Assembly (NCBI RefSeq): GCF_009755605.1
Contig: NZ_WPNZ01000002.1
Span: 48,184-112,183, forward strand
Reading direction: 5' to 3'
DNA: 64,000 bases
Source of the DNA: Streptomyces typhae
Lineage (GTDB): Bacteria > Actinomycetota > Actinomycetes > Streptomycetales > Streptomycetaceae
The notes under the pieces are model-generated. The model did no database searches. It saw only the letters and a program-made list of their open reading frames with translations, and was not told where the DNA came from. Both the position numbers and the translations under genes were made by a program. How positions within the stretch are numbered: position 1 is the stretch's first letter; every line of letters begins with the position of its first letter. Positions 33,986 through 42,400 of this stretch are shown piece after piece.

Positions 33986-34076
33986 GGCGCGCGCATCCCC
34001 GGCCAGGGCGTGCGCATCCCCGGCCAGGGCGTGCGCATCCCCGGCCAGGGCGTGCGCATCCCCGGCCAGGGTCCGG
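33972..34076. repeat. 21-bp tandem repeat, five copies, overlapping the end of the PhzF gene
   Basis: The unit GCATCCCCGGCCAGGGCGTGC repeats at 33972, 33993, 34014, 34035 and 34056. The length is a multiple of three and the array is in frame with the PhzF gene. A C-to-T change in unit 1 (GGCTAG) gives its stop codon. Without it each unit would add RIPGQGV. The repeat suggests slippage expansion at the gene end. Confidence 0.85.
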
Positions 34077-34104
34077 CCCGGCCGGCGGGGCGAGGCGCTC
34101 CGCG

Positions 34105-34431
34105 TCAGGCCTGGCCCGTCTCGAAGCGCGAGATCTTCCCGGCTCCGTCCACGGTGAACTGCCACTTCGTGCGCATCTCGCCCCAGGTGTCGTTGCGGTA
34201 GCTCACCACGAGCGTCCTGCCGCCGTCCGACTCGGACTCGACGTCCATATGGCCGTTGGACGAGAAGATCTCGCGCTCGGTCCAGTCCTCGACGTCCCGG
34301 TCGGAACCGTCGTCGGACATGGTCGCGCCCGGCGAGAGCACGTCCTGGAAGGCCTGCCTGTCGTGCGAGTTCACCGCGCCGACGAAGGCACGGACCGCGG
34401 GGTCGCCGAGCCGGTTTGTCTGCATGCTCAT
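34105..34431 (-). CDS. SnoaL/NTF2-like small protein
   Basis: A 108-residue cytosolic protein of the nuclear transport factor 2 fold. AVRAFVGAVNSHDRQAFQDVLSPGATMSDDG is the typical first helix and strand, followed by an anti-parallel sheet (TLVVSYRNDTWGEMRTKWQFTVD) and a short tail. The family includes polyketide cyclases, isomerases and binding proteins; no catalytic function can be assigned. ATG 34431 or ATG 34425 could start it; neither has a clear Shine-Dalgarno. It converges with the PhzF gene across the tandem repeat. Confidence 0.82.
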   Translation of the reverse strand: MSMQTNRLGDPAVRAFVGAVNSHDRQAFQDVLSPGATMSDDGSDRDVEDWTEREIFSSNGHMDVESESDGGRTLVVSYRNDTWGEMRTKWQFTVDGAGKISRFETGQA

Positions 34432-34515
34432 GCGCTCACGCTCGCACCGGGTCCGCTGCCCCGCCACCCAGGGGCCCCGCCCCCTGCTCCGGCCGGACAT
34501 GGCAGGCTGCGCCCC

Positions 34516-34929
34516 ATGGCCGACCCGACCCCCGCCCCCGTGGACCTCTGGCAGACCGTCGCGCTCCTGCACGGCTGGCTGGCGTCCCACGAGCGGCATC
34601 CCCCCGAGGAGACCCTCCTGCTGCGCATGCTGAAGCTGTCGGAGGAGGTCGGCGAGGTGGCCCAGGCCGTCATCGGCGCGACCGGCCAGAACCCCCGCAA
34701 GGGCACCACGCACAGCTGGGACGACGTCCAGTCGGAGCTGTGCGACGTCGTGATCACGGCCCTGGTGGCCCTGCGCACCCTCACGCCGGAGCCGGAGAAG
34801 GTCCTGGACGAGAGGCTGCGGGCCGTCGTCGCGCGCTCGCACGCCACGCAGGCCGCGCAGACCGCGCAGACCGCGCAGACCGCGCAGGCCGCGGAAATCC
34901 AGGAGCGTCCGGGCGGCCTGCCGGGTTAG
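34516..34929 (+). CDS. MazG-like nucleotide pyrophosphohydrolase
   Basis: A 137-residue all-alpha NTP-PPase fold protein. The metal-binding EExxE motif is LSEEVGEVAQAV (near residue 43) and the partner is ELCDVVITAL (ExxD, near residue 75), the pattern of MazG-like house-cleaning pyrophosphohydrolases that remove damaged (d)NTPs. The end carries QTAQTAQTAQAA, encoded by a nine-base repeat, probably disordered. CAGGCT (34503-34508) lies exactly 7 nt before ATG 34516, suggesting a leaderless mRNA. Confidence 0.88.
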   Translation: MADPTPAPVDLWQTVALLHGWLASHERHPPEETLLLRMLKLSEEVGEVAQAVIGATGQNPRKGTTHSWDDVQSELCDVVITALVALRTLTPEPEKVLDERLRAVVARSHATQAAQTAQTAQTAQAAEIQERPGGLPG

Positions 34930-34940
34930 CTTCCCCCACT

Positions 34941-35831
34941 ATGACCTCACCGACCCCTCCCCCCACGGCCACGACCACCGACACCGGCACGAACACCGGC
35001 ACCGGCATCGGCACGACCACCGGCACCGGTGCCGACACCGGCGATGACGCCGACAGCGGCCCGCCGCGCCTCACCCGTCTCACCTTCCACGGCCCCCTGT
35101 CCGAGGCCCGTGCCGCCCGCATCGTCGAGCGGGTCGCCGAACCGCTGCGCCGGGTCCCGGGCGGTGGCACCGTGCTCGATCTCGGGTGCGGATGGGGCGA
35201 GTTGATGCTGCGGATCCTGGAGGCGGCCCCGGCGGCCACCGGCGTCGGCGTCGACCTCGACGCGGACGACCTGGAGCGGGGGCGCGCGTCCGCGCGGGCG
35301 CGGGGGCTCGACGGCCGTGTCGTCTTCGCCGAGGAGTCCGCGACGGACACGGCACGCGGGCCCGCCGACGTCGTCCTGTGCCTCGGGTCCTCCCACACCC
35401 TGCTGCCCGAGGGCGCCCCCGCTCCGCACTCCGCGGACGCGCTGCGCGCCCTGCGCGGCCTCGTCGCCCCCGGCGGGCGCGTCGTACTCGGCGAGGGCTT
35501 CTGGCAGCGCACGCCCACCCGGGACGAGTTGGCGGCGATGTGGCCGGACGCCGGTGTCCACGAGCACCTGTACGCGGCGGACCTGGCGGACGCGGCGGTC
35601 GCGGCCGGGTTCCGCCCGCAGTGGGTGGAGACGGCGAGCGCGGCGGAGTGGGAGGAGTTCGAGTCCGCCTACCTGGCCGACACCGAGGAGTGGCTGACCG
35701 CGTACCCGGCCCACCCGAGGGCGGCGGAGCTGCGCGAGCGGGCAGACCGCCACCGCACCGCCTGGCTGCGCGGCTACCGGCAGGTGCTCGGCCTCGCCTA
35801 CCTCACGCTGATCCCGGACACCGCCGCCTGA
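34941..35831 (+). CDS. SAM-dependent class I methyltransferase
   Basis: A 296-residue methyltransferase. The first ~40 residues are a Thr/Gly/Asp-rich low-complexity leader (TDTGTNTGTGIG type). Motif I is VLDLGCGWGEL near residue 76, motif II GVGVDLDADD near 101, and the post-motif LGSSHTLLPEG near 154. No specific substrate group is evident. ATG 34941 lies 11 bp after the MazG-like gene and 9 nt after TAGCTT, so it may have its own leaderless start or be part of a two-gene operon. A strong terminator follows. Confidence 0.88.
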   Translation: MTSPTPPPTATTTDTGTNTGTGIGTTTGTGADTGDDADSGPPRLTRLTFHGPLSEARAARIVERVAEPLRRVPGGGTVLDLGCGWGELMLRILEAAPAATGVGVDLDADDLERGRASARARGLDGRVVFAEESATDTARGPADVVLCLGSSHTLLPEGAPAPHSADALRALRGLVAPGGRVVLGEGFWQRTPTRDELAAMWPDAGVHEHLYAADLADAAVAAGFRPQWVETASAAEWEEFESAYLADTEEWLTAYPAHPRAAELRERADRHRTAWLRGYRQVLGLAYLTLIPDTAA

Positions 35832-35902
35832 GAGCCGCCCCGCGAGGGGCGCGGGGCTGATGCGATGTGCGGCTCCGCCGCTTGGGCGCGCTCAGCCCGA
35901 GA

Positions 35903-35953
35903 AAAGCCGCAGACGCGTCTGCTCGGTGTCACAGCAGACGCGTCCGCGGCTTT
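35903..35953. terminator. Bidirectional terminator between convergent genes
   Basis: The arms 35903-35923 and 35933-35953 pair over 20 bp with one A-C mismatch, 9-nt loop. Runs of A before and T after the stem give a T-tract for both strands, as expected between the convergent methyltransferase and phosphotransferase genes. Confidence 0.88.
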
Positions 35954-35954
35954 C

Positions 35955-35997
35955 GTCGTGGCTGGTCGCGCAGTTCCCCGCGCCCCTCACGGGGCAC
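35955..35997. repeat. Common Streptomyces GCGCAGTTCCCCGCGCCCCT element
   Basis: GTCGTGGCTGGTCGCGCAGT followed by TCCCCGCGCCCCT matches, from memory, one of the most frequent intergenic sequences in Streptomyces genomes. It abuts the stop codon of the phosphotransferase gene. It is useful mainly as a genus marker. Confidence 0.6.
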
Positions 35998-36921
35998 TCA
36001 GTGCCCGAACCACGTATCCGCTAGCGCGTCGAGGCGTGGTTCGGTCGGCGCGGGCAGTTCGCGCAGGTACCAAGGCAGGTTCCCGTACACGTGCAGCAAC
36101 GTGTACGCGAGGAGCAGGCGCGGCTCGAAGCCGCGCCCGTACGCGGCCGTGAACCGGGTGAGCAGGCCGGGTTCCCCGCGGGTGACGAACAGGCCGACGC
36201 CCACGAAGTCGTACGCGGGGTCGCCGATCATGGCGGGCTCGAAGTCGAAGAGGCCGGTGAGGCGGTGGCCGTCGGCGGGGTCGACGAGGAGGTGCTGGCG
36301 CATGAACTCCGTGTGCAGGAGCGCCGTCCGGGGCGCGGGCGGCGTCGGGACGCCGTCCAGGAAGTCCGGGATCTGCTCCAGCCACTCCTCGGGGAGACCG
36401 CGCCGACGCTGCCGGCCGACGGCGTCCGCGCGCTGCCGTTCGGTGAACTCCCGCCAGTCGCCCGGCCCGATGACGTCGGTGAGCGGTGCGTGGTCGAGCG
36501 CGTGCAGGACGGCGAGCGCCTCCCCGGCCCGTGCGACGACGCGTTCGCGGTCGGCCGCCGGGATGCCGGGCCAGGCGAGGTGCAGACCGCGGCCGGGGAG
36601 CCGGGACATCAGGACGTAGCGCCAGCCGTTCACGTACGCGCCGCTGTCGTGCAATTGCGGGGTGGGGACGGGCAGTCGGCCGTGCACATGGCCGAGTACG
36701 CGCGCCTCGGTCACGGCGTCGTTCGCGGCGGCCCCGGGGAAGAGCTTGAGCACGTGCCGCTCGCCGACCGCGTACACGGGCTGCGATCCCTCGCCGTACC
36801 GGGTGAGCGGGGCCCCCGCGAGGCCGAGGCGCTCGCACAGGTCCTCGGCGGCGGGCCGCACGACGGCCTCGTCGGGGACGACGGCGTCCCATTCCTCGTC
36901 GGTGTCCACAGGGGGCAGCAT
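35998..36921 (-). CDS. Aminoglycoside-phosphotransferase-fold kinase
   Basis: A 307-residue APH/choline-kinase-like protein. The catalytic loop reads LLHTEFMRQHLLVD near residue 205, so the usual HxDxxxxN is replaced by HTExxxxH. The metal-binding segment is conserved as LFDFEPAMIGDPAYDF near 226. Position and length otherwise fit the family. It is either a subfamily with altered catalysis or a binding protein. ATG 36921 is chosen because TACCGT lies exactly 7 nt upstream (36934-36929), implying a leaderless mRNA; a TTG at 36957 would be longer. Confidence 0.85.
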   Translation of the reverse strand: MLPPVDTDEEWDAVVPDEAVVRPAAEDLCERLGLAGAPLTRYGEGSQPVYAVGERHVLKLFPGAAANDAVTEARVLGHVHGRLPVPTPQLHDSGAYVNGWRYVLMSRLPGRGLHLAWPGIPAADRERVVARAGEALAVLHALDHAPLTDVIGPGDWREFTERQRADAVGRQRRRGLPEEWLEQIPDFLDGVPTPPAPRTALLHTEFMRQHLLVDPADGHRLTGLFDFEPAMIGDPAYDFVGVGLFVTRGEPGLLTRFTAAYGRGFEPRLLLAYTLLHVYGNLPWYLRELPAPTEPRLDALADTWFGH

Positions 36922-37029
36922 GATCGGCACGGTAGGCAGGGGACGCGGGGACGGCAACGCGTTTTCGGGCGAGGGCGAGGGCGGCGGCGGGGAGCCACAG
37001 GCGAGGGCGGGGCGAAGGCCACGGGCGAA

Positions 37030-37062
37030 GGCGCCGCGGGCCGCCGTCCGGACCGCGGCGCC
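37030..37062 (-). terminator. Terminator of the small secreted-protein gene
   Basis: A perfect 10-bp stem GGCGCCGCGG (37030-37039) with CCGCGGCGCC (37053-37062) and a 13-nt loop, starting 16 bp past the stop of the minus-strand gene at 37078. Confidence 0.65.
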
Positions 37063-37077
37063 CGCCCCGCCGTGACG

Positions 37078-37554
37078 TCAGAACACGAACGGGCCCGGCG
37101 TCTGCGCCGATGTCGCGGCGCAGTTCACCGTGATGCCGAAGACCACGATCTTCAGGGAGCTCGCCGCGAGGCTGTCACCGGAGGCGACGGTGCCGTTCAG
37201 CGGTCCCGTGGAGACGGGGCTGCCCGCCGGTATCGCGGGGTTGGCGTTGCCGGTGAACGTCGTGGTGCCGGAGCCGTTCCTGGTGAGCGTGAGCGTGGAG
37301 GCGACCGCGCCGGCGCCGACGTCGAGCGGTGCCTTGATCGCCGCCGTCGACACCTCGATGGTGGCCGCGGTGCCGTTCTGGGTGGCCTTGAGCGCCGCGG
37401 TACCGGAGCCGAACGAGCCGCAGTCGAATCCGATGGACGCCTCCTGCGGCTCCACCGCGCCCGCGGCCGGGGCCATGACCAGGGCGCCCAGGGCGCCCAG
37501 GGCGAGCGCGGTGGTGCCGACGGCCGGAGCGAGGGCGAGTCTGCCGTGCCTCAT
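37078..37554 (-). CDS. Small secreted protein, unknown function
   Basis: A 158-residue exported protein. Signal peptide (MRHGRLALAPAVG...) ends near residue 33 (APAAGA). The mature part has two Cys (IGFDCGSFG and ITVNCAATS), likely forming one disulphide, with Thr/Ala/Gly-rich beta-strand-like segments between, resembling a small immunoglobulin-like or adhesin-like fold. I do not recognise a family. A perfect TetR-type palindrome lies 41 bp upstream of the start. Confidence 0.8.
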   Translation of the reverse strand: MRHGRLALAPAVGTTALALGALGALVMAPAAGAVEPQEASIGFDCGSFGSGTAALKATQNGTAATIEVSTAAIKAPLDVGAGAVASTLTLTRNGSGTTTFTGNANPAIPAGSPVSTGPLNGTVASGDSLAASSLKIVVFGITVNCAATSAQTPGPFVF

Positions 37555-37595
37555 GGGGGCCTGCCTTCGATGGGGGGAGTGTGGGGAGCCCGCCT

Positions 37596-37612
37596 TGACT
37601 GACGGTCAGTCA
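37596..37612. promoter_or_regulatory. TetR-type operator without a neighbouring regulator gene
   Basis: TGACTGACGGTCAGTCA is a perfect 8-bp palindrome around one base, a form typical of TetR-family operators. It lies upstream of the minus-strand gene at 37078-37554. The only TetR gene in the window (23688) has a different operator. The rest of the 341-bp gap (37555-37895) also holds TGACATGTCA (37679-37688) and GGCCAAAATTGGCC (37690-37703), and no gene. Confidence 0.7.
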
Positions 37613-37895
37613 GCGGTGCGGGTCGGCGTCATTGAGGCACAGGACCCTTGAGACAACAAGGCACACTCCCATGATTCTTGACATGTCACGGCCAAAATTG
37701 GCCATGCGCCAGGGGCCCGCGCCGGAGCGGTGGCCGGCGTGTCAGTGGAGTGAACCCCGAGCCCGCCCCCGACGTGAACGACCCACGTCCCGAATGGATC
37801 GCATCGGTGAACGGCTACCATCGCGAATGTCGGACGATATGACCGCAGGTGGCGCAGGGCCGCCGCTCCGGCCGACCTGACCTGGAGGGCTCCGC

Positions 37896-38780
37896 GTGTC
37901 CGAACCGCGCCTGGGTGTGGCCATCGTGACCATGGGCAACCGCCCGAAGGACGTCGACGCCCTGCTCGCGGCCGTGGCCAAGCAGGACGTCGTCCCGACA
38001 CGCCTGGTCGTCGTCGGCAACGGCACCCAGCTGCCGGACTTCCCCGCCTACCCCGGCGAGGTCACCGCGATAGAGCTCGACGAGAACCTGGGCTGCCCCG
38101 GCGGACGCAACGTGGCCCTGCGCCGCCTGCGCGAGTTCGGCGACGTCGACGTGGCGATCGAGCTGGACGACGACGGCCTGCTCGTCGACCCGGACGTGTT
38201 CCGCACGGTCCAGCGCCTGTTCGCCGAGGACCCGCGGCTCGGCATCGTCGGCTTCCGCATCGCGGACGAACACGGTGAGACCCAGCGCAGGCACGTGCCG
38301 CGGCTGCGCGCGAAGGACCCGATGCGCGGCGGCCTCGTCACGTCCTTCCTGGGCGGCGCGCACGCCTTCTCGATGGAGATGCTCGCGGAGACCGGCGACT
38401 GGCCCGCGGACTTCTTCTTCACGCACGAGGAGACGGACCTGGCCTGGCGCGCGCTCGACGCGGACTGGAAGGTCCTGTACGAGCCCTCGCTGCTGCTCCA
38501 GCACCCGAAGACGTCCCCCGCCCGGCACGCCGTCTACCACCGCATGACGGCCCGCAACCGCGTGTGGCTGGCCCGCCGCCGGCTGCCCCTGCCCCTGATC
38601 CCCCTCTACCTCACGGTCTGGACCCTGCTCACGCTGGCCCGCACCCGGTCCGCCGGGGGCCTGCGCGCCTGGGCGGGCGGCTTCGTGGAGGGCTTCCGTA
38701 CCTCGGGCGGCGAGCGGCGGCCGATGCGGTGGGCGACGGTGTGGCGGATGACGAAGCTGGGCCGGCCGCCGCTCATCTGA
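37896..38780 (+). CDS. Glycosyltransferase family 2
   Basis: A 294-residue GT2 (GT-A fold) enzyme. LGVAIVTMGNRPKDVDALLAAV opens the nucleotide-binding domain. ELDENLGCPGGRNVALRR is the family's NxGfgxGrN-like segment, AIELDDDGLLVDP holds the DxD-type metal site near residue 91, and THEETDLAWRAL near residue 176 carries the acceptor-activating ED. The C-terminus includes one hydrophobic stretch (LPLPLIPLYLTVWTLLTLA). It probably adds a sugar to a polysaccharide or lipid carrier. GTG 37896 has GGAGGG 6 nt upstream. Confidence 0.92.
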   Translation: MSEPRLGVAIVTMGNRPKDVDALLAAVAKQDVVPTRLVVVGNGTQLPDFPAYPGEVTAIELDENLGCPGGRNVALRRLREFGDVDVAIELDDDGLLVDPDVFRTVQRLFAEDPRLGIVGFRIADEHGETQRRHVPRLRAKDPMRGGLVTSFLGGAHAFSMEMLAETGDWPADFFFTHEETDLAWRALDADWKVLYEPSLLLQHPKTSPARHAVYHRMTARNRVWLARRRLPLPLIPLYLTVWTLLTLARTRSAGGLRAWAGGFVEGFRTSGGERRPMRWATVWRMTKLGRPPLI

Positions 38781-38796
38781 CGGAGCCCGGCCTCCG

Positions 38797-39351
38797 TCAG
38801 GGCAGGAACGCCCAGACGAACGCCCCGAGCATCGGCAGGATCAGGACGTCCGTCCACTCGACCCGGAAGTGCCGCCGCACAGGAGCCGCCGCGTCCGTCC
38901 CACCGGGCGTGCCCGCCCCGCCCGCCGTGCCCGTGCCGTCCGGCACCGCCCGCCGCACCGCGTTCCGCAGCTCCCGCCGCGCCTGCTCCGCCCTCCGCCC
39001 GTCGAACACCGAACGCGTCATCGCCCACGGCAGCACCGTGCCGACGCCCTCGACGCCCAGGGCGCCGCCCTTCCCCGCACGCCCGAGCAGCCGGACGTCG
39101 GCGAGGGACGCCTCGTACCGGAAGAACGGGTTGCGGACGGTGAGCCGCTGCTCGTCCCACTCCACGTACGGCGTGAGACCGGTACGGACCAGGACCCACG
39201 TCACCCCGCCCGGCAGGGCGAGGGCCAGGACCACGTCCCAGACGTCGCGCGGTCCTGCCCCGCCGTCGTAGAGGAACTGGGCCGCGACCACGGCCATGAT
39301 CGCGACGATCGCCCACGAGGTACGGCGGACGGGCCTGTTGTAGTAGCGCAT
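38797..39351 (-). CDS. Membrane-anchored PH-like domain protein
   Basis: A 184-residue protein with two N-terminal hydrophobic segments (SWAIVAIMAVVAAQFLY; VVLALALPGGVTWVLV), a PH-like segment (LTPYVEWDEQRLTVRNPFFRYEASLADV near residues 60-86) and a hydrophobic C-terminus. Bacterial PH-domain membrane proteins are widespread and mostly uncharacterised. It lies 82 bp after the RHS gene on the same strand. That position is where an immunity gene would sit, but its general character argues for an unrelated gene. It converges with the glycosyltransferase. Confidence 0.78.
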   Translation of the reverse strand: MRYYNRPVRRTSWAIVAIMAVVAAQFLYDGGAGPRDVWDVVLALALPGGVTWVLVRTGLTPYVEWDEQRLTVRNPFFRYEASLADVRLLGRAGKGGALGVEGVGTVLPWAMTRSVFDGRRAEQARRELRNAVRRAVPDGTGTAGGAGTPGGTDAAAPVRRHFRVEWTDVLILPMLGAFVWAFLP

Positions 39352-39433
39352 GTGCTGATGTGCCTCATTCCCGACTGCCCGGCGGGGGCGCCGCGCGCAC
39401 GGCGCGGCGCCCCCTGAACGGGCGGACCGATCT

Positions 39434-42400
39434 CTAGCAGTACCGCATCTTCCAGCTCATCCCGCAGGTGAGCGTGCCGGTCCACGCGTTGCCCGCGTAG
39501 TTCCACGCCGTCCTGCGGTACGAGAACCGCTTGGCGTGCCGGCCCCGGCCCGCCGCGCGCTTGCCGCCCCGGGCGAAGCCCTTGCTGGACTTCCACCAGG
39601 AGCCCGCGGCGAAGCGGCCCGCGCCGACGCCGACGGCGGTCCAGGCCGCGGACTTCGCCGTCGAGCGCCAGTACTTCTTCGTCCGCCACTTGCCGCGGCG
39701 GCCGTCCGCCGCCGCCGTCGCCGCGAACACCGCGACACTGGCGACGGCGCAGGTACCGGCGGAGGCGACGATGCACGCCGCCGTCGCGCCGTAACCGGCG
39801 TACGTCCGCCAGTTCTTGCGGACGTGGCGGCCCGCCCGCTTCAGACCGCGCTTGATCTTCTTCCACCACTTGCCGTCGAGGTCGAAGCGGTTGACGGGGT
39901 CGCCGCCCACGTACTCGTAGGCGTTGTTGCCGCCGCCGTACACGGGGTCGACGGACAGGAAGCGGCCCGTCGCCGGGTTGTACAGGCGCACGCCCATCAG
40001 CGTCAGACCGGTGAGGGTCTCCGCGGAGCGCTGCTTGCCGCCCAGCCAGCTGTAGCGGGCGGCCTGCTGTCCGGCGCGCGGGTTGCCGTACTCGTCGGAG
40101 TCGAGCGCGACCGGTGCCTTGCCCTTGTCGAGGGGCAGTTGCAGCGCCACGTCGCCGTGCACGGTGGTGAGCTGGAGGACCGTGTTGCCGCTCTTGTCCG
40201 TGGTGGCGGCCAGGTCGCCGGAGGCGGAGTCCACCATCCGGGTCAGGGCGCCGGACGCGGTGTCCTCCACGATCCAGCGGGGGTTGTCGCCGTCGCTGTC
40301 GTAGTGGTTGACCTTGGACTGCTCCTTGGTCCAGGTGGTGCCGGAGCCCGCCTCGACCGTCCAGGAGCGGAACCGCAGGGCGGCGTCCAGGTTCCAGGTC
40401 TGCCGCTTGCCGTCGGCGCTCTGGCGGTGCACCAGGTCGTTGGCGTAGTAGCCGAGGGTGCCGTTGCCGGGGGCCGTGGTGGTGCGGCCGAAGGCGTCGT
40501 AGGCGTGACCGGTGTCGGTGATGCGGTCGGCGCTGTCGTAGGTGTGCTTGGTGGTGGAGCCTCCCGAGGCGGGGCAGTCGGCGCCGGGCGTGCCGGCGGC
40601 GGTGGTCAGCGAGGTGCGGTTGGCGCGCTTGTCGAAGGCGTAGGAGCGCCGGGTGCAGACCGTCTCGGCGGTGTCCTCGACGGTCGTCAGACGCCCGGTG
40701 GCGTCGTAGCGGTAGCGCTGGTCGGACCAGCCCGCGTGCCCGGTGACCTGGCCGTGGACCGACTCGGTCACGGAGTCGGAGTGGACGGTGGTGCCGTCGC
40801 TGTCCCGCGTGTACGTACGGTCCGTCGTCGCGCCGGTGGTGTCCTCGGTCTGGGTGAGGGTGTAGCCGCCGGGCAGCTTCTCGCTCGCCACCGAGCCGTC
40901 GGCGTCGTACGTGGCCTGGAACGTGCCCGCGACGGAGTCGGTGGTCCTGGTGGCGAGGCCCCGGGGTTCGGCCGCGGTGTCGTAGGTGTAGGTGACCGTG
41001 GAGGGGACCGTGTCGGACACCTTCACCGGGCGGTTCAGGAGGTCGTACTCGGTGGTGGTGGTCCCTCCGTCGGCGTCGGTGTAGGCGATCTGGCGGCCGA
41101 GCTTGTCGTACGTCTTGGTGATGCTGCCGCCGGTGGGCGACGTGGTCCTCACCGCCTGGCCGGTGGCCGGGTCGTACTCGGTGGTGGACTCCGGGACCTT
41201 CTCGCCGGTGCCGCCGGTGACGGCGACCTTGGTCTGGCGGCCCGCGTCGTCGTAGGACGTGGTGGTCGTGCGGGTCACGCCGTTCGCGGTCTCGGTGACC
41301 TTCGCGGGGCTGCCCCACCAGTCGTACTCGGTGGTGGTCGTGGGCAGTTCCTTCGGCTGGGTGCCGCCGCCGGTGATGTCGCCGCCGGGCGAGACGGAGC
41401 AGACCAGGTCGGCCCACTCCGGGCGGCCCGCGCAGCGTCCGCTGCCGGTCGCCGACCAGTACGTGGTCACGCGGGTGCCCGCGTCGGCGCCGTTCGCGTC
41501 CGGCAGGAGCTGCTTGACCACGCGGCCCTGGGCGTCGTACTCGGTGCTCGTGGTGAGCGCGAGGCCGCCCGGGTCCTGGACGGTTTTCGCGGGCTGCCCC
41601 TTGGCCCAGTCGTACACCGTCTGCGTCACCCGGCTCTCGGCGAGCACACCCGGGTGCTCACGCACCTCCGCGCCCGTCGTGGCCTTGGTGACCTGGTCCT
41701 TGACCTTCGCGGTGCCGTCCGAGGGCCGCCCCGCGTCGTACTCGTTGACCGTCCTGGCGCGCGCGGCCACCGACGTGCCCGCCGGGACCAGGGTGGTGGT
41801 GCCCGACTTGAGGTCGGCCGTCAGCTCGACGCGCCGCAGCGGGCCGAGGTCCTCCAGCTTGCGGGTGCCGTCGTCGTTGTACAGCGAGCGGGTCGCGAGC
41901 AGGTCGGCGCGCTCCGCCGACGTCAGCCCGGCGAGGCCCAGGTCGGCCTGCGTCGCCCTGTCGTCGGCGGTCAGGCCGAGGGCGACCGCGCGGTTGGCGG
42001 CGCTCAGCTCCCGCACCGTGTTGCCGAACCGGTCGGACTCGGTGGTGGACAGGTGCCCGCCGGGCGTCGCCGAGTTGACCTCGCGGCCGGACACGCCCAG
42101 GTAGTGGACGTCCGCCCGCTTGTAGTCGGCGGTGCCGAGCTGGTCGCCGGAGTGCGAGGACGGGACGGCGTCCGCGGGCAGGACCGCCGTCGCGTCCGTC
42201 GGGGTGTCGAGCTGCCCCCACGCCTTCACGTCGGAGGCGCCCGCCTTGTACGGGGCCTTGGCGCCGGTCAGCGGCACGTCGTAGACGACGCTGGTGCCCG
42301 CGGTGCCCTCCTGCGTGCCGGTGGTGCCCGGCTTCAGGCCGGAGCGGGACGTCTTCAGGAGCATCCCGTCACCGGCGGTGGCGGCGCTGCCCGCCTTGCC

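Noticed and set aside
37632..37880. Plus-strand open frame upstream of the glycosyltransferase
   Set aside because: Arg/Pro/Ser-rich sequence over palindromic regulatory DNA; no ribosome binding site.
38797..39351. Immunity protein for the RHS tip
   Set aside because: Right position, but it is a PH-like membrane protein of a common type; no evidence of a pairing.
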